Source of the DNA: Candidatus Omnitrophota bacterium
GTDB taxonomy: Bacteria; Omnitrophota; Gorgyraeia; Zapsychrales; Fredricksoniimonadaceae
Assembly: GCA_017987425.1 (NCBI GenBank)
Contig: JAGNTT010000009.1
Coordinates: 1-27,414, forward strand
Reading direction: 5' to 3'
Length of the DNA: 27,414 nt
This document shows, piece by piece, positions 15,551 to 24,080 of the stretch. The position numbers were made by a program, and so were the translations under genes. A model generated the notes under the pieces. It saw only the letters and a list, made by a program, of their open reading frames with translations. It was not told where the DNA came from and made no database searches. Position 1 is the first letter of the stretch; every line of letters starts with the position of its first letter.

Positions 15551-16321
15551 CTATTTCGTTGCGACAGTAACACTGTTTTTCACAATCGCCGCAAATGAAT
15601 CGGCCTTGAGACTTGCGCCGCCGACCAGCGCACCATCGATATCTTCCTGACCGATCAACTCCGCTGTATTCTCGGCCTTCACGCTTCCGCCATACTGAAT
15701 GCGTACAGCCTGTGCGACTTCCACCCCGGCAATTTTCTCTAATAATCCGCGGATATATTTGTGAACTTCCTGCGCCTGCTGGGCCGTCGCCGTTTTCCCG
15801 GTGCCGATCGCCCAGACCGGTTCATAGGCGATCACCATTTCCTTGATTTCATCCTTGGTAAAACCGGCGAGTGAACCTTCGATATGATCGCGTACCACAT
15901 CAAACGTTTTGTTGGCCTCGCGTTCCTGAAGATTCTCGCCGACGCAGACGATCGGGATCAATTTATGCTTTAAAGCGGCCTTGATGCGCTTATTAACGGT
16001 TTCATTAGTCTCGCCGAAAAACTGACGGCGTTCGGAATGGCCGATGATGACGTATTTAACACCAAGGTCCTTGAGAAGAGGCGCCGAAACTTCGCCGGTG
16101 AACGCCCCGGAATCTTCCCAATACAAATTCTGAGCGCCTACTTCGATGTTGGTATCCGTCAAAGTGTCTTTGACATCCGATAAAGCGGTAAAGACCGGGC
16201 AGACCACAATATCGACAGCACTCACATCCACGAGTTCACGCTTCAGACCGTTGACCAAGTCAATGGCCTCGAACAAAGTCTTATTGAGTTTCCAGTTGCC
16301 GGCAATGATGATCTTACGCAT
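15551..16321 (-). CDS. tpiA: Triosephosphate isomerase
   Basis: This enzyme interconverts dihydroxyacetone phosphate and glyceraldehyde-3-phosphate in glycolysis and gluconeogenesis. From the ATG at 16321 it has 256 residues, a normal length. The catalytic residues are all present: Asn9 and Lys11 in AGNWK, His95 in IIGHSERR and Glu167 in AYEPVWAIGTG. The phosphate-gripping YGGSVK (210-215) and GALVGGASL (230-238) are also seen. A GTG two codons earlier (16327) is open, but the GGCGGG purine tract fits the ATG better. The gene overlaps the end of pgk by eight bases, so translation is coupled. Confidence 0.97.
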   Translation of the reverse strand: MRKIIIAGNWKLNKTLFEAIDLVNGLKRELVDVSAVDIVVCPVFTALSDVKDTLTDTNIEVGAQNLYWEDSGAFTGEVSAPLLKDLGVKYVIIGHSERRQFFGETNETVNKRIKAALKHKLIPIVCVGENLQEREANKTFDVVRDHIEGSLAGFTKDEIKEMVIAYEPVWAIGTGKTATAQQAQEVHKYIRGLLEKIAGVEVAQAVRIQYGGSVKAENTAELIGQEDIDGALVGGASLKADSFAAIVKNSVTVATK

Positions 16322-17519
16322 GAGCACCCGCCTTGGCAGTCTTGTCGTTTAAAGCGGCGATGCCGGGAAGTTCTTTTCCTTCGAGGAATTCGAGCGAAGC
16401 GCCCCCGCCGGTTGAGATGTGTGTCATTTTATCTTCCAGACCGAATTTGGCGACAGCGGCAGCGGAATCTCCCCCGCCGATGATGACCGTGACATCCTTT
16501 AAACCGGCCAGGTATTCGGCGATCTCGCGGGTACCTTTGGCATAAGCATCGCGCTCAAAAACACCCAACGGACCGTTCCAGATGATGGTCTTAGCTTTGG
16601 AAAGAGTTTCTTTATACGCCTTGCGGGTTTTGGGCCCGATGTCCAGACTTTCCCAGCCGTCGGGAATTTCATCGACGATTTTGGCGTCATCCGACTGAAA
16701 GTTAGGCGCAATCACAAAATCGGTGGTCAGAGAAATTTCAACGCCCTTGGCCTTGGCTTCTTCCAGCAGTTGCCTGGCGGTTTCAACCTTGTCGGCTTCG
16801 AGTTTCGAATTACCGATATTCTTGCCCTGGGCCTTGAGAAATGTGTAAGCCATTCCCCCGCCGATGACGATCGTATTGGCTTTGTTTAAAAGATTTTTGA
16901 TTAAAAGGATTTTGTCCGAAACTTTGGCTCCGCCCAGGATAACGGCGAAAGGACGTTTCGGATTGGCTACGGCCTCGCCTAAATATTTCAGTTCTTTTTC
17001 AATGAGGAAACCGGCAACGGAGGGTAAATATTGGGTGATGCCGGCGGTTGAGGCATGCGCGCGGTGTGCGGTACCGAAGGCGTCATTGACATAAACATCG
17101 GCGAGAGACGCCAATTCTTTGGCAAAATTAGGATCGTTCTTCTCTTCTTCTTTATGGAAGCGCAGATTTTCAAGAAGAATAACGCGTTCTTTACTTTTGG
17201 AAATTTGATCTTTGACGGAAGCGCCGACACTATCGGCAAGCATCAGAACATCTTGTTTCAGAAGCTCTTTGAGGCGAACCGCAACGGGCTTAAGGGAGAA
17301 ATCCGCTTCGAAACCCACACCTTTGGGACGTCCCAGATGGCTCATCAAAATCACTTTGGACGCACCCTGTTTGAGGGCATATTCGATGGTCGGCAGGCTC
17401 GCCGTAATCCTTCGGTCGTCCGTAATGTTTTTGGCATCATCCAAAGGAACGTTAAAATCGGCGCGGATGATGACTTTTTTATTATTGATATCGATATCGC
17501 TGATGGTTTTCTTATTCAT
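16314..17519 (-). CDS. pgk: Phosphoglycerate kinase
   Basis: This 401-residue enzyme transfers phosphate between 1,3-bisphosphoglycerate and ADP, the first ATP-yielding step of glycolysis. The family signature RADFNVPL (19-26), the substrate-site SHLGRPKG (60-67), NDAFGTAHRAHAS, the nucleotide-site GGAKVSDK, IWNGPLGVFE and GGGDSAAA all appear in order, giving a complete two-domain protein. The ATG at 17519 has AAGGAG ten bases upstream and a consensus promoter about 50 bases upstream. It is the first gene of the pgk-tpiA-secG set. Confidence 0.98.
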   Translation of the reverse strand: MNKKTISDIDINNKKVIIRADFNVPLDDAKNITDDRRITASLPTIEYALKQGASKVILMSHLGRPKGVGFEADFSLKPVAVRLKELLKQDVLMLADSVGASVKDQISKSKERVILLENLRFHKEEEKNDPNFAKELASLADVYVNDAFGTAHRAHASTAGITQYLPSVAGFLIEKELKYLGEAVANPKRPFAVILGGAKVSDKILLIKNLLNKANTIVIGGGMAYTFLKAQGKNIGNSKLEADKVETARQLLEEAKAKGVEISLTTDFVIAPNFQSDDAKIVDEIPDGWESLDIGPKTRKAYKETLSKAKTIIWNGPLGVFERDAYAKGTREIAEYLAGLKDVTVIIGGGDSAAAVAKFGLEDKMTHISTGGGASLEFLEGKELPGIAALNDKTAKAGAHA

Positions 17520-17568
17520 AGTGTACTAACTCCTTAAATTTATAATAGAGAAGCAAAAATTGTTCCCT

Positions 17569-17596
17569 ATTATAGCGAACCTTCTATCTTTGTCAA
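17569..17596 (-). promoter_or_regulatory. Full-consensus promoter of pgk
   Basis: On the minus strand TTGACA (17591-17596) is followed by 16 bases and TATAAT (17569-17574). Both hexamers are perfect matches to the housekeeping sigma consensus. The -35 box overlaps the TGA stop codon (17593-17595) of the upstream ligase gene. The predicted start near 17562 gives a leader of about 43 bases. This marks the border between the polysaccharide cluster and the glycolytic genes. Confidence 0.88.
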
Positions 17597-18966
17597 TTCA
17601 TTAGCCTGACTCTGGAAACAGCACCAATAAGCCCTACCATGACCCAGAACAGAGCTCCCAATTGGACAGAATAAAGGGTCGTATCAAAAAAGCTCTGTAT
17701 AAGAAAAGCTGCCATGCCGGATAAAAATGCCACCAGCATCGCTTCCCAGTAAGGATCCTTGAGTTCCGCCAGTGACCGCAGCGCGCGCAGAAATACCACT
17801 CCAACCATGACCAGAAAAGCTAACAGGCCGGGAATTCCGATCTCGGCCGCCATCTGAAGATAACAATTATGCGCATACATATTTTCCAGCTTGGAATAGG
17901 TATTCAGGCCGCTTCCGGTTAAAGGATATTTCTTAATTAGCGCTGTTGCTTCCTCCCAGAAACCAAACCTGCCCATTCCGAGATTCAATCGATGGGCAAT
18001 AGCGACCCGCGCGCGTTCCCCCTCCGTCATTTTTTCTAAATTTTCCGGTGTCGGATCAATGTGGCTGTACTCCCGTTCTATGGTGACATTATCCGATGTA
18101 AATGAAACATCCCGGATCTTGGACAAAAAAGGCAAGAAGACAATGAGAAAAACCAGACTGATGATCAAAATATGAACCAAGTACCGTCTTAAAATCGATC
18201 CGAAAATGATGATCGAAACTAAGAATCCAACCCAAGACCCCCGCGAAAATGTCAATCCCAAACAGACAAGCGTCAAACAAAATGTAAACCCCGATATGAC
18301 TTTGGAAGCCACATCGGTCCCTAGAAAACCTTTATTCCATTCTTTAATGAGAGAAGATCCCCTCTGAAGCGGTAACAATAAAATGGCGAACACAATAGGA
18401 ATGAAAGTTATCAGGTAGGCGCCCAGATCATTGGCATGGCGAAGTGTTGCGGACGCCCTGCGTGCAAAAATTGGACGATGACGAAGAATATCGAAACCCA
18501 AGAAAAACTGCGCGATCCCGTCGATTGCGATCAACAGAAGAGTCAAAACGGCCACCGTGATGATTTTCTTCAGGTGTCTTCGGGTCTTGATACAATCGAC
18601 AAAACAGACATACAAACAATACCCTTCAAGCACTTTACCGATAAACGCGGTAAAACTTTCCATCGGAAACTGACTGAAAATAATAGAGACGGCAGCAAAA
18701 CCAAGGTATACTCCGGCCGCACGGTTTAGATGACTGTTGCCCTCAACTCTCGGGATAATAAATCCCCACAGATCGGGCTTCCGGCCGCACTCGATGTCAT
18801 GCCGGCATAAAAGAATTTTCTTAGTCAAAAATAATAAAATCACAAACCCTGCCATGGATTCGACGAGAGCGATCGAAATCGGCAGGGCGATGACCAAAAG
18901 GCAACAAAAGAAAACAACGATACGGTTAAATCGTTGTTCTATAGCTTCACGCTTGATGTTATCCAT
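17593..18966 (-). CDS. O-antigen ligase/polymerase family membrane protein (WaaL/Wzy type)
   Basis: This 457-residue polytopic protein has about eleven or twelve hydrophobic segments. The Wzy_C family signs are LTFSRGSWVGF (238-248) and a long extracytoplasmic loop (about 281-375) that carries GSGLNTYS (351-358) and AHNCYLQMAAEIG (365-377). The His of AHN is the family's conserved catalytic-type residue. Such proteins either ligate undecaprenyl-linked glycan to lipid A core or another acceptor, or polymerise repeat units. Sequence alone does not separate the two. The ATG at 18966 follows the GDP-fucose synthase stop by 16 bases with only a weak ribosome binding site. It is the last gene of the polysaccharide cluster and no Wzx flippase is in the window. 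Confidence 0.85.
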   Translation of the reverse strand: MDNIKREAIEQRFNRIVVFFCCLLVIALPISIALVESMAGFVILLFLTKKILLCRHDIECGRKPDLWGFIIPRVEGNSHLNRAAGVYLGFAAVSIIFSQFPMESFTAFIGKVLEGYCLYVCFVDCIKTRRHLKKIITVAVLTLLLIAIDGIAQFFLGFDILRHRPIFARRASATLRHANDLGAYLITFIPIVFAILLLPLQRGSSLIKEWNKGFLGTDVASKVISGFTFCLTLVCLGLTFSRGSWVGFLVSIIIFGSILRRYLVHILIISLVFLIVFLPFLSKIRDVSFTSDNVTIEREYSHIDPTPENLEKMTEGERARVAIAHRLNLGMGRFGFWEEATALIKKYPLTGSGLNTYSKLENMYAHNCYLQMAAEIGIPGLLAFLVMVGVVFLRALRSLAELKDPYWEAMLVAFLSGMAAFLIQSFFDTTLYSVQLGALFWVMVGLIGAVSRVRLMN

Positions 18967-18982
18967 ACAACAGCTTTACAAC

Positions 18983-19924
18983 CTATCTATTTGGGGGCTT
19001 TAAGTACCATTGGATTGTTTTCTTGATTCCATCTTCCAACTCGATTTTCGCCTTAAATCCAAATTCCTTTTGAGCTCTTGTAATATCCAGCTTACGGCGC
19101 GGCTGTCCGTCGGGTTTTGAAACGTCCCAGACAATCTTTCCGCGGTATCCGGTCAGACGGACGATGAGCTCGGCCAGTTCTTTGATGGATATTTCCCTGT
19201 GCGCGCCCAGATTCACCGGTTCGGCGCCGTTATATTTTTCCGCCGCGAGGACAATGCCTTGGGCCGCATCATCGACATACAGAAATTCGCGGGTAGCTTT
19301 CCCAGTCCCCCATACCGTTATGGCCGGCGCGCCGGAATCTTTGGCATCGAGACATTTCTTGATTAAGGCAGGGATGACATGCGAAGATTTCTCGGAGAAA
19401 TTATCGCCGGGCCCGTACAGATTGACCGGCAGAAGATAGATGGAATTAAAATCATATTCCTGACGGTAAGCCTGCGACTGGACGAGCAGCATTTTTTTGG
19501 CAAGACCGTAGGCGGCGTTGGTTTCTTCAGGGTACCCGCTCCAAAGATCGTCTTCTTTAAACGGGACCTTGGCAAATTTGGGATAGGCACAGATGGTACC
19601 GATGGCGACAAGCTTATCGACGCCGAACTTGCGCGACTCTTCAATCAACTGTACGCCCATCATAATGTTATCATAGAAGAATTGTCCGGGATGACGCTGA
19701 TTGGCGCCGATTCCACCGACGACAGCGGCGAGATGCAGAACAACGTCCGGATCGGAATCCTTAAGGGCGCGCTTGATGGCGCTCTTCTTGCGCAGGTCGT
19801 AATCCTCCTGCAGAGGAACGAAAACCTTCCGGCAGCCTTTCTTTTTGAGGAGATCAACGACGGTACGTCCCAGGAAACCGGCGCCGCCGGTCACCAAAAC
19901 TTTTTGATCGGACCAGAAAGACAT
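18983..19924 (-). CDS. fcl: GDP-L-fucose synthase (GDP-4-keto-6-deoxymannose epimerase/reductase)
   Basis: This short-chain dehydrogenase turns the Gmd product into GDP-L-fucose with NADPH. From the ATG at 19924 it has 313 residues, the normal length. A longer frame to 19987 runs into gmd and adds non-family sequence. The cofactor loop is TGGAGFLG (12-19). The active site has Tyr139 and Lys143 in YGLAK and Cys112 in GTICAYPKF. The Ser of the E. coli enzyme is Thr110 here, a conservative change that I believe is common in a branch of the family. NLYGPGDNF and SSHVIPALIKK support the call. The start lies one base after the gmd stop, so the two sequential enzymes are co-translated. Confidence 0.93.
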   Translation of the reverse strand: MSFWSDQKVLVTGGAGFLGRTVVDLLKKKGCRKVFVPLQEDYDLRKKSAIKRALKDSDPDVVLHLAAVVGGIGANQRHPGQFFYDNIMMGVQLIEESRKFGVDKLVAIGTICAYPKFAKVPFKEDDLWSGYPEETNAAYGLAKKMLLVQSQAYRQEYDFNSIYLLPVNLYGPGDNFSEKSSHVIPALIKKCLDAKDSGAPAITVWGTGKATREFLYVDDAAQGIVLAAEKYNGAEPVNLGAHREISIKELAELIVRLTGYRGKIVWDVSKPDGQPRRKLDITRAQKEFGFKAKIELEDGIKKTIQWYLKPPNR

Positions 19925-19925
19925 A

Positions 19926-20939
19926 TTAATCCGAGCCCCTCTCTTGCGTACCGAATACTGCTTTGCGCACAAGTTCCATGTCGGCATCCACCATCATGTG
20001 GACGAGCTTCTTGAAATTGACTTTGGGCTTCCACTTTAAAATCCGGCGCGCCTTGGCGGTGCTGCCCAACAGTTCATCGACCTCCGTCGGACGAAAATAA
20101 CGTTTGTCGATCTCGACATATTTTTTCCAGTCCATCCCGGCATAACTAAAGGCTTCCTGCAAAAACTCCCTGACCGAATGCGTTTCACCGGTTGCGATCA
20201 CATAATCATCCGCCTTGGGCTGCTGGAGCATAAGCCACATGGCCTCGACGTAATCGCCGGCAAAACCCCAGTCGCGTTTGGCATCCAGATTTCCCAGGTA
20301 CAATTTTTCCTGGACGCCGTATTTGATGCGCGCGAGCGCCATCGTGATCTTGCGCGTGACGAACGTCTCTCCTCGTCGGGGTGATTCATGATTGAACAGA
20401 ATACCGTTGCAGGCATATATTTTGTAGGCCTCGCGGTAATTGATCGTCAGCCAATAGGCGTATACCTTTGCGGCGGCATAAGGACTGCGCGGGTTAAACG
20501 GCGTTTTTTCCGTCTGGGGGATTTCAAGGACATCACCGAACATCTCCGAACTCGATGCCTGATAGAATTTGGTTTTGATTCCTGAATCGCGGATGGCTTC
20601 CAGCAGGCGGATGGTTCCAAGCGCCGTGATCTCGGCCGTGTATTCCGGCACTTCGAAACTTACTTTGACATGGCTTTGGGCGCCGAGATTATAAATCTCG
20701 TCGGGTTTGACGGTTTTGACGATATGATTCAGCGAACTGGCGTCGTTAAGATCGCCGTACAAAAGATGCAGGCGCACGTTCTTTTCATGCGGATCCTGGT
20801 AAAGATGGTCGATGCGGCCGGTATTAAACTGACTGGACCGGCGTATGATTCCATAAACGTCGTAGCCTTTTTGAAGCAGAAATTCAGCGAGATAAGAACC
20901 GTCCTGGCCTGTGATACCGGTGATCAGAGCTTTTTTCAC
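19926..20939 (-). CDS. gmd: GDP-mannose 4,6-dehydratase
   Basis: This 337-residue short-chain dehydratase converts GDP-mannose to GDP-4-keto-6-deoxymannose, the precursor of GDP-fucose, GDP-rhamnose and GDP-perosamine. Visible motifs are TGITGQDGSYLAEFLL (7-22), the RRSSQFNTGRIDHLY segment typical of Gmd, the active site with Ser130 and Glu132 in QASSSEMFG, Tyr154 and Lys158 in YAAAK, and NHESPRRGETFVTRKI. The start is a GTG at 20939 with GAGGG four to five bases upstream. The fcl gene follows at once, which makes GDP-L-fucose the likely product. The 92-base gap upstream carries an imperfect 21-22-base direct repeat. Confidence 0.96.
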   Translation of the reverse strand: MKKALITGITGQDGSYLAEFLLQKGYDVYGIIRRSSQFNTGRIDHLYQDPHEKNVRLHLLYGDLNDASSLNHIVKTVKPDEIYNLGAQSHVKVSFEVPEYTAEITALGTIRLLEAIRDSGIKTKFYQASSSEMFGDVLEIPQTEKTPFNPRSPYAAAKVYAYWLTINYREAYKIYACNGILFNHESPRRGETFVTRKITMALARIKYGVQEKLYLGNLDAKRDWGFAGDYVEAMWLMLQQPKADDYVIATGETHSVREFLQEAFSYAGMDWKKYVEIDKRYFRPTEVDELLGSTAKARRILKWKPKVNFKKLVHMMVDADMELVRKAVFGTQERGSD

Positions 20940-20970
20940 AATACCCTCACTTAGATAATATTATTTGGCA

Positions 20971-21013
20971 GACGAATAAAAAACTTTCCCATTATAAATG
21001 AAAACTTTTCCCA
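20971..21013 (-). repeat. Imperfect direct repeat with a TATAAT box upstream of gmd
   Basis: On the minus strand two adjacent copies begin TGGGAAAAGTTTT and TGGGAAAGTTTT (21-22-base units), covering 20971-21013. A perfect TATAAT (20991-20996) lies at their junction. The nearest -35-like box, TTGATA, is 21 bases upstream, too far for a standard promoter. It could be an internal regulated promoter for gmd-fcl or a chance duplication. Confidence 0.3.
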
Positions 21014-21031
21014 GAGATATCAAAATTCCAA

Positions 21032-22456
21032 TCAATACGCGCCGCGGCCTTTCAAAACCACGGGAATGGTCTGCCAAAGGATGTGCAGATCGAGCCAGAA
21101 TGACCAGTTGTTTATATACCAGATGTCCCAGCGGACCAGCCTTTGAAAAGATACGTCGCTGCGGCCGCGGATCTGCCACAGACCGGTGATCCCCGGACGG
21201 ACGTCCAGTCGTTTTAACTGACGGAAATCTTCGCGTTCCACCTGTTCGATGGGCAGCGGTCTCGGACCGACAAGACTCATCTCGCCGCGCAGCACATTGA
21301 TGATCTGCGGCAGCTCATCCAGACTGAACTTGCGTAAAAATGCCCCCATGCGCGTCACACGCGGATCCCTTTTCATTTTGAAAATCGGGCCGTCCACCTC
21401 ATTATGGCGTCTTAATTCTTTCAGGAGCTCGTCGGCATTCTCGACCATGCTGCGGAATTTAAACATGCGGAATAATTCGCCGCGCCGTCCGTAACGTTTG
21501 GAGAAATAAAAAACCGGACCGGGACTGTCGAGTTTAACCAAGACAGCCAAAACCGCTATAAAAGGAAGTATCATCACGAAAAGCAGTGATGCGGCCACCA
21601 GATCAAAAAACCTTTTTCCAAGATGCCGGTGAAGATTGCGGACATCGCTGTATTCCAAAACAGGAATGATCCCGATATTGTACTTGTTAAACTCGTTTTG
21701 CATCAACTCATACCCTTGAGGCACCACTCTCACCGCGATGCCGAGATCGCGCGCCTCTTCGAGTATCCTTGAAAAAACAAGCGAATCGTTATGGATCGTG
21801 ATATACACCTGATGTATGAATTCCCTCTTGGCAATCACCGGAAATTCGGAGAGCTTCCCCAAGATTTTCGTATGCCCCGGCACATCGCTTTGCACTTTGA
21901 AATCATCCAGATAACCGCAGATTTTGATCCCGAGTGTCTTACGTTTGCGGAGTTCCTGTCCGAGCATAAGTCCGACTTTGCCGGCGCCGATGACCAGCGC
22001 GTTAAAATTATTAAAACCCTGGGCAACCAAGCTCTCGACAAAAATGCGTTTCACAATGCGCCACACCGAGAAAAAAACGGCGATAAATGCCGTGCTCATA
22101 AAGAGCACCCCGCGCGGAAATTGCTCAATCTTGACCAAATAAATTGAGACGATCGTCAGCAATGCCGATATAGCGACGGCGCGGACAACCTGAAAGATCT
22201 CGACGCTCTCGAGCTTTTCGCGTTTCGTCTCATACAGCGCGTTATTATTGTTGATGAAAATATTGATCGGTATCCACATCAGAAGCAACGACCGGGTGGG
22301 GCTTTCGACATCAAGGAAGACATTGTGAAACGTGACGGGAAATGAAAGCGTGTTGGGTCGGATTTTGCAGGCCAGATAGACAGCAAGGCACATGCAAAAA
22401 ATATCGATGGCCATGTAAGCCAGCTTGGTCAGCAGATATCGATTGATTCTGAACAT
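21032..22456 (-). CDS. Undecaprenyl-phosphate sugar-phosphotransferase initiating glycan synthesis (WbaP/WcaJ type)
   Basis: This 474-residue protein is a polyprenyl glycosylphosphotransferase that starts a repeat unit by moving a sugar-1-phosphate from a nucleotide sugar to undecaprenyl phosphate. The N-terminal part has about four membrane helices (12-32, 56-72, 92-110, 117-135). A Rossmann-like domain follows with VIGAGKVG (155-162) and GYLDD (181-185). The C-terminal bacterial sugar transferase domain begins KRFFDLVAA (281-289) with its re-entrant hydrophobic helix and contains KLDSPGPVFY (308-317), the catalytic pair Asp380-Glu381 in SLDELPQ, GEMSLVGPRP (391-400) and PGITGLWQ (421-428). 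The sugar specificity (glucose, galactose or other) cannot be read. The ATG at 22456 follows a heptamer repeat that fills the gap to the upstream gene. Confidence 0.93.
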   Translation of the reverse strand: MFRINRYLLTKLAYMAIDIFCMCLAVYLACKIRPNTLSFPVTFHNVFLDVESPTRSLLLMWIPINIFINNNNALYETKREKLESVEIFQVVRAVAISALLTIVSIYLVKIEQFPRGVLFMSTAFIAVFFSVWRIVKRIFVESLVAQGFNNFNALVIGAGKVGLMLGQELRKRKTLGIKICGYLDDFKVQSDVPGHTKILGKLSEFPVIAKREFIHQVYITIHNDSLVFSRILEEARDLGIAVRVVPQGYELMQNEFNKYNIGIIPVLEYSDVRNLHRHLGKRFFDLVAASLLFVMILPFIAVLAVLVKLDSPGPVFYFSKRYGRRGELFRMFKFRSMVENADELLKELRRHNEVDGPIFKMKRDPRVTRMGAFLRKFSLDELPQIINVLRGEMSLVGPRPLPIEQVEREDFRQLKRLDVRPGITGLWQIRGRSDVSFQRLVRWDIWYINNWSFWLDLHILWQTIPVVLKGRGAY

Positions 22457-22460
22457 AAGT

Positions 22461-22531
22461 GGTGGATGGTTGATAGCAGATGGCTGATGGCTGATGGTTC
22501 ATCACCTATCAACCATCAACCGCTTGCTATC
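22461..22531. repeat. Heptamer-based inverted repeat between the TagA-like and WbaP-like genes
   Basis: Six consecutive 7-base units run from 22461 to 22502 with consensus GGYTGAT (GGTGGAT, GGTTGAT, AGCAGAT, GGCTGAT, GGCTGAT, GGTTCAT). They are followed by two complementary units, ATCAACC, at 22508-22514 and 22515-22521. The two halves contain a perfect 12-base inverted pair, 22465-22476 and 22506-22517. A second short pair (22472-22478 with 22525-22531) reaches the stop codon of the upstream gene. The whole 70-base gap is made of this element. Confidence 0.8.
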
Positions 22532-23333
22532 TGTTATTTCCTTTTAAACAATTCTTCACGCAGTCGAGGCAGACATAGTAGACGAACGCGGAATTTCCGA
22601 TCAGATATCTTCTCCACAACCTGCGCGGCTCACTGCAGAGCCGGAACACCCACTCAAGCCCGCTCCGCTGCATCCATCGAGGCGCCTGCGGTTTGACTCC
22701 GGAAAGAAAGTCAAACGCCGCCCCGACGCCGATGATTACCGGGACGTCCAGGGACGGGCGGTTCAGGCTCATCCAGAAATCCTGTTTCGGCGAACCGAGG
22801 CCGACCCAGAGAATGTCCGGCTTTGCCTGGTTGATTCGGTCAATCACGTCCCTGCCTTCCACGGACGCCCGCGTTTTATAATCCGGAGAAATCTTTCCGA
22901 CGACATTCAAACCCGGTGCTTTCTCGCTCAATTTCTTTTCCAAACGGTCGAGCGTCTCCGGCGTACTGCCGTAAAAGAAATGTCTGTACCCGACGTCTGT
23001 CCCATACTGGCAGACCGCGGTCAGAAGATCGGGCCCATAGGTACGCGCGATGATTTTGCTACCCTTGGATTTGCCGAGCCAGACGACAGGCATACCGTCG
23101 GGCGTCACCATACCCGCCCGATTGACAACGGTCTTGTAATCGCCGTCTTTCTGGCAGTCGACCAGTGTGGACACCGGCGCGACGCACACGTATGTCTTCA
23201 ATCTTTTTTTAATCCAACTGTCGATGGTGGCGACAGCCTGCGGGATGTTGGTATCGCTTACCCTCACACCCAAAAGGTCGAGCCGGCAGTATTCAGAATG
23301 AGGCTGTATGGCGGCAGTCAAAGTATCGGTCAT
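22527..23333 (-). CDS. WecG/TagA/CpsF family glycosyltransferase (GT26)
   Basis: This 268-residue protein belongs to the family that adds N-acetylmannosamine or its uronic acid (TagA, WecG) or other sugars to an undecaprenyl-linked acceptor. The family pattern is clear: VCVAPVSTLVDCQKD, TPDGMPVVW (77-85) with the likely catalytic Asp79, HFFYGSTPETLDRLEKKL, VGLGSPKQD (177-185), GVGAAFDFLSG (202-212), and the C-terminal GLEWVFRLCSEPRRLWRRYL. I chose the ATG at 23333 because it shares one base with the stop of the preceding gene. The open frame to 23390 would overlap that gene by 58 bases. The second membrane-associated step after the WbaP-like initiator is a sensible role, and it is inferred. 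Confidence 0.9.
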   Translation of the reverse strand: MTDTLTAAIQPHSEYCRLDLLGVRVSDTNIPQAVATIDSWIKKRLKTYVCVAPVSTLVDCQKDGDYKTVVNRAGMVTPDGMPVVWLGKSKGSKIIARTYGPDLLTAVCQYGTDVGYRHFFYGSTPETLDRLEKKLSEKAPGLNVVGKISPDYKTRASVEGRDVIDRINQAKPDILWVGLGSPKQDFWMSLNRPSLDVPVIIGVGAAFDFLSGVKPQAPRWMQRSGLEWVFRLCSEPRRLWRRYLIGNSAFVYYVCLDCVKNCLKGNNR

Positions 23334-24037
23334 TATCGGAAGATCCAGAAACGCAAGATTGAAAAGATCGCCTTGATCCCGTCCACCCATGTGATCTTCT
23401 TTCCTTCGGCATAGGTCCTGCCGAAATAACTCACGCCGACCTCATACATCCGGCAGTTCAGACGGGCGACTTTGGCGGTGATCTCCGGCTCGACCCCGAA
23501 CCGGGAGGAAACAATCGTGATTTTTTTCAGAACGTCGCATCGAAAGGCCTTATACCCTGTTTCCATATCGGTGATATTGATGTTATTACACATGTTGCTC
23601 AGGAAGGTAAGAAATTTATTTCCAAGGTAATGCCAAAAAAGCAACACGCGCTTGGGCTGATCGCCTTGAAAACGGGATCCGTAGACACAATCCGCAACGC
23701 CTTCAACAAGAGGTCCCAAAAGGACAGGGTAATTGGCCGGACTGTATTCGAGATCGGCATCCTGGATGACGCAAATGTCGCCGCTCATCGCGGCGACCGC
23801 GCTGCGGATGCAGGCCCCCTTGCCCTGATTCTTCTCGTGCTGAATAACTTTAACGACCTCCGGATGTTTTTTCCGAATCCTATCCAGGACCTGGTCGGTC
23901 CCGTCGGTGGAACCGTCATTGACGAGAATAACTTCAAGCGCCTTTACACCCTCCACACGCTGGGCCGTCACACGGTCGATGCATTCCTCAACCCATTGCC
24001 GTTCATTATAGACCGGCACCAAAACGCTTAATTTCAT
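23333..24037 (-). CDS. Family 2 glycosyltransferase, dolichol-phosphate mannosyltransferase-like
   Basis: This 234-residue GT-A fold enzyme starts MKLSVLVPVYNE, with VILVNDGSTDGT (37-48), the metal-binding DAD (93-95) in QDADLEY, NQGKGACIRSA (70-80), and METGYKAFR (158-166). That last segment is characteristic of DPM1-like transferases, which charge a polyprenyl phosphate with a sugar. The C-terminus stops without the two membrane helices of many bacterial homologues. The ATG at 24037 marks the start of family homology. The open frame to 24121 would overlap rmlA and adds a charged, non-family leader. The ribosome binding site (GAAGTGA) is weak, and the gap to rmlA is 43 bases. Confidence 0.88.
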   Translation of the reverse strand: MKLSVLVPVYNERQWVEECIDRVTAQRVEGVKALEVILVNDGSTDGTDQVLDRIRKKHPEVVKVIQHEKNQGKGACIRSAVAAMSGDICVIQDADLEYSPANYPVLLGPLVEGVADCVYGSRFQGDQPKRVLLFWHYLGNKFLTFLSNMCNNINITDMETGYKAFRCDVLKKITIVSSRFGVEPEITAKVARLNCRMYEVGVSYFGRTYAEGKKITWVDGIKAIFSILRFWIFR

Positions 24038-24080
24038 TACGTTCACTTCATTTTTTATTTTTTTAATTTGAGTTTGCGGG

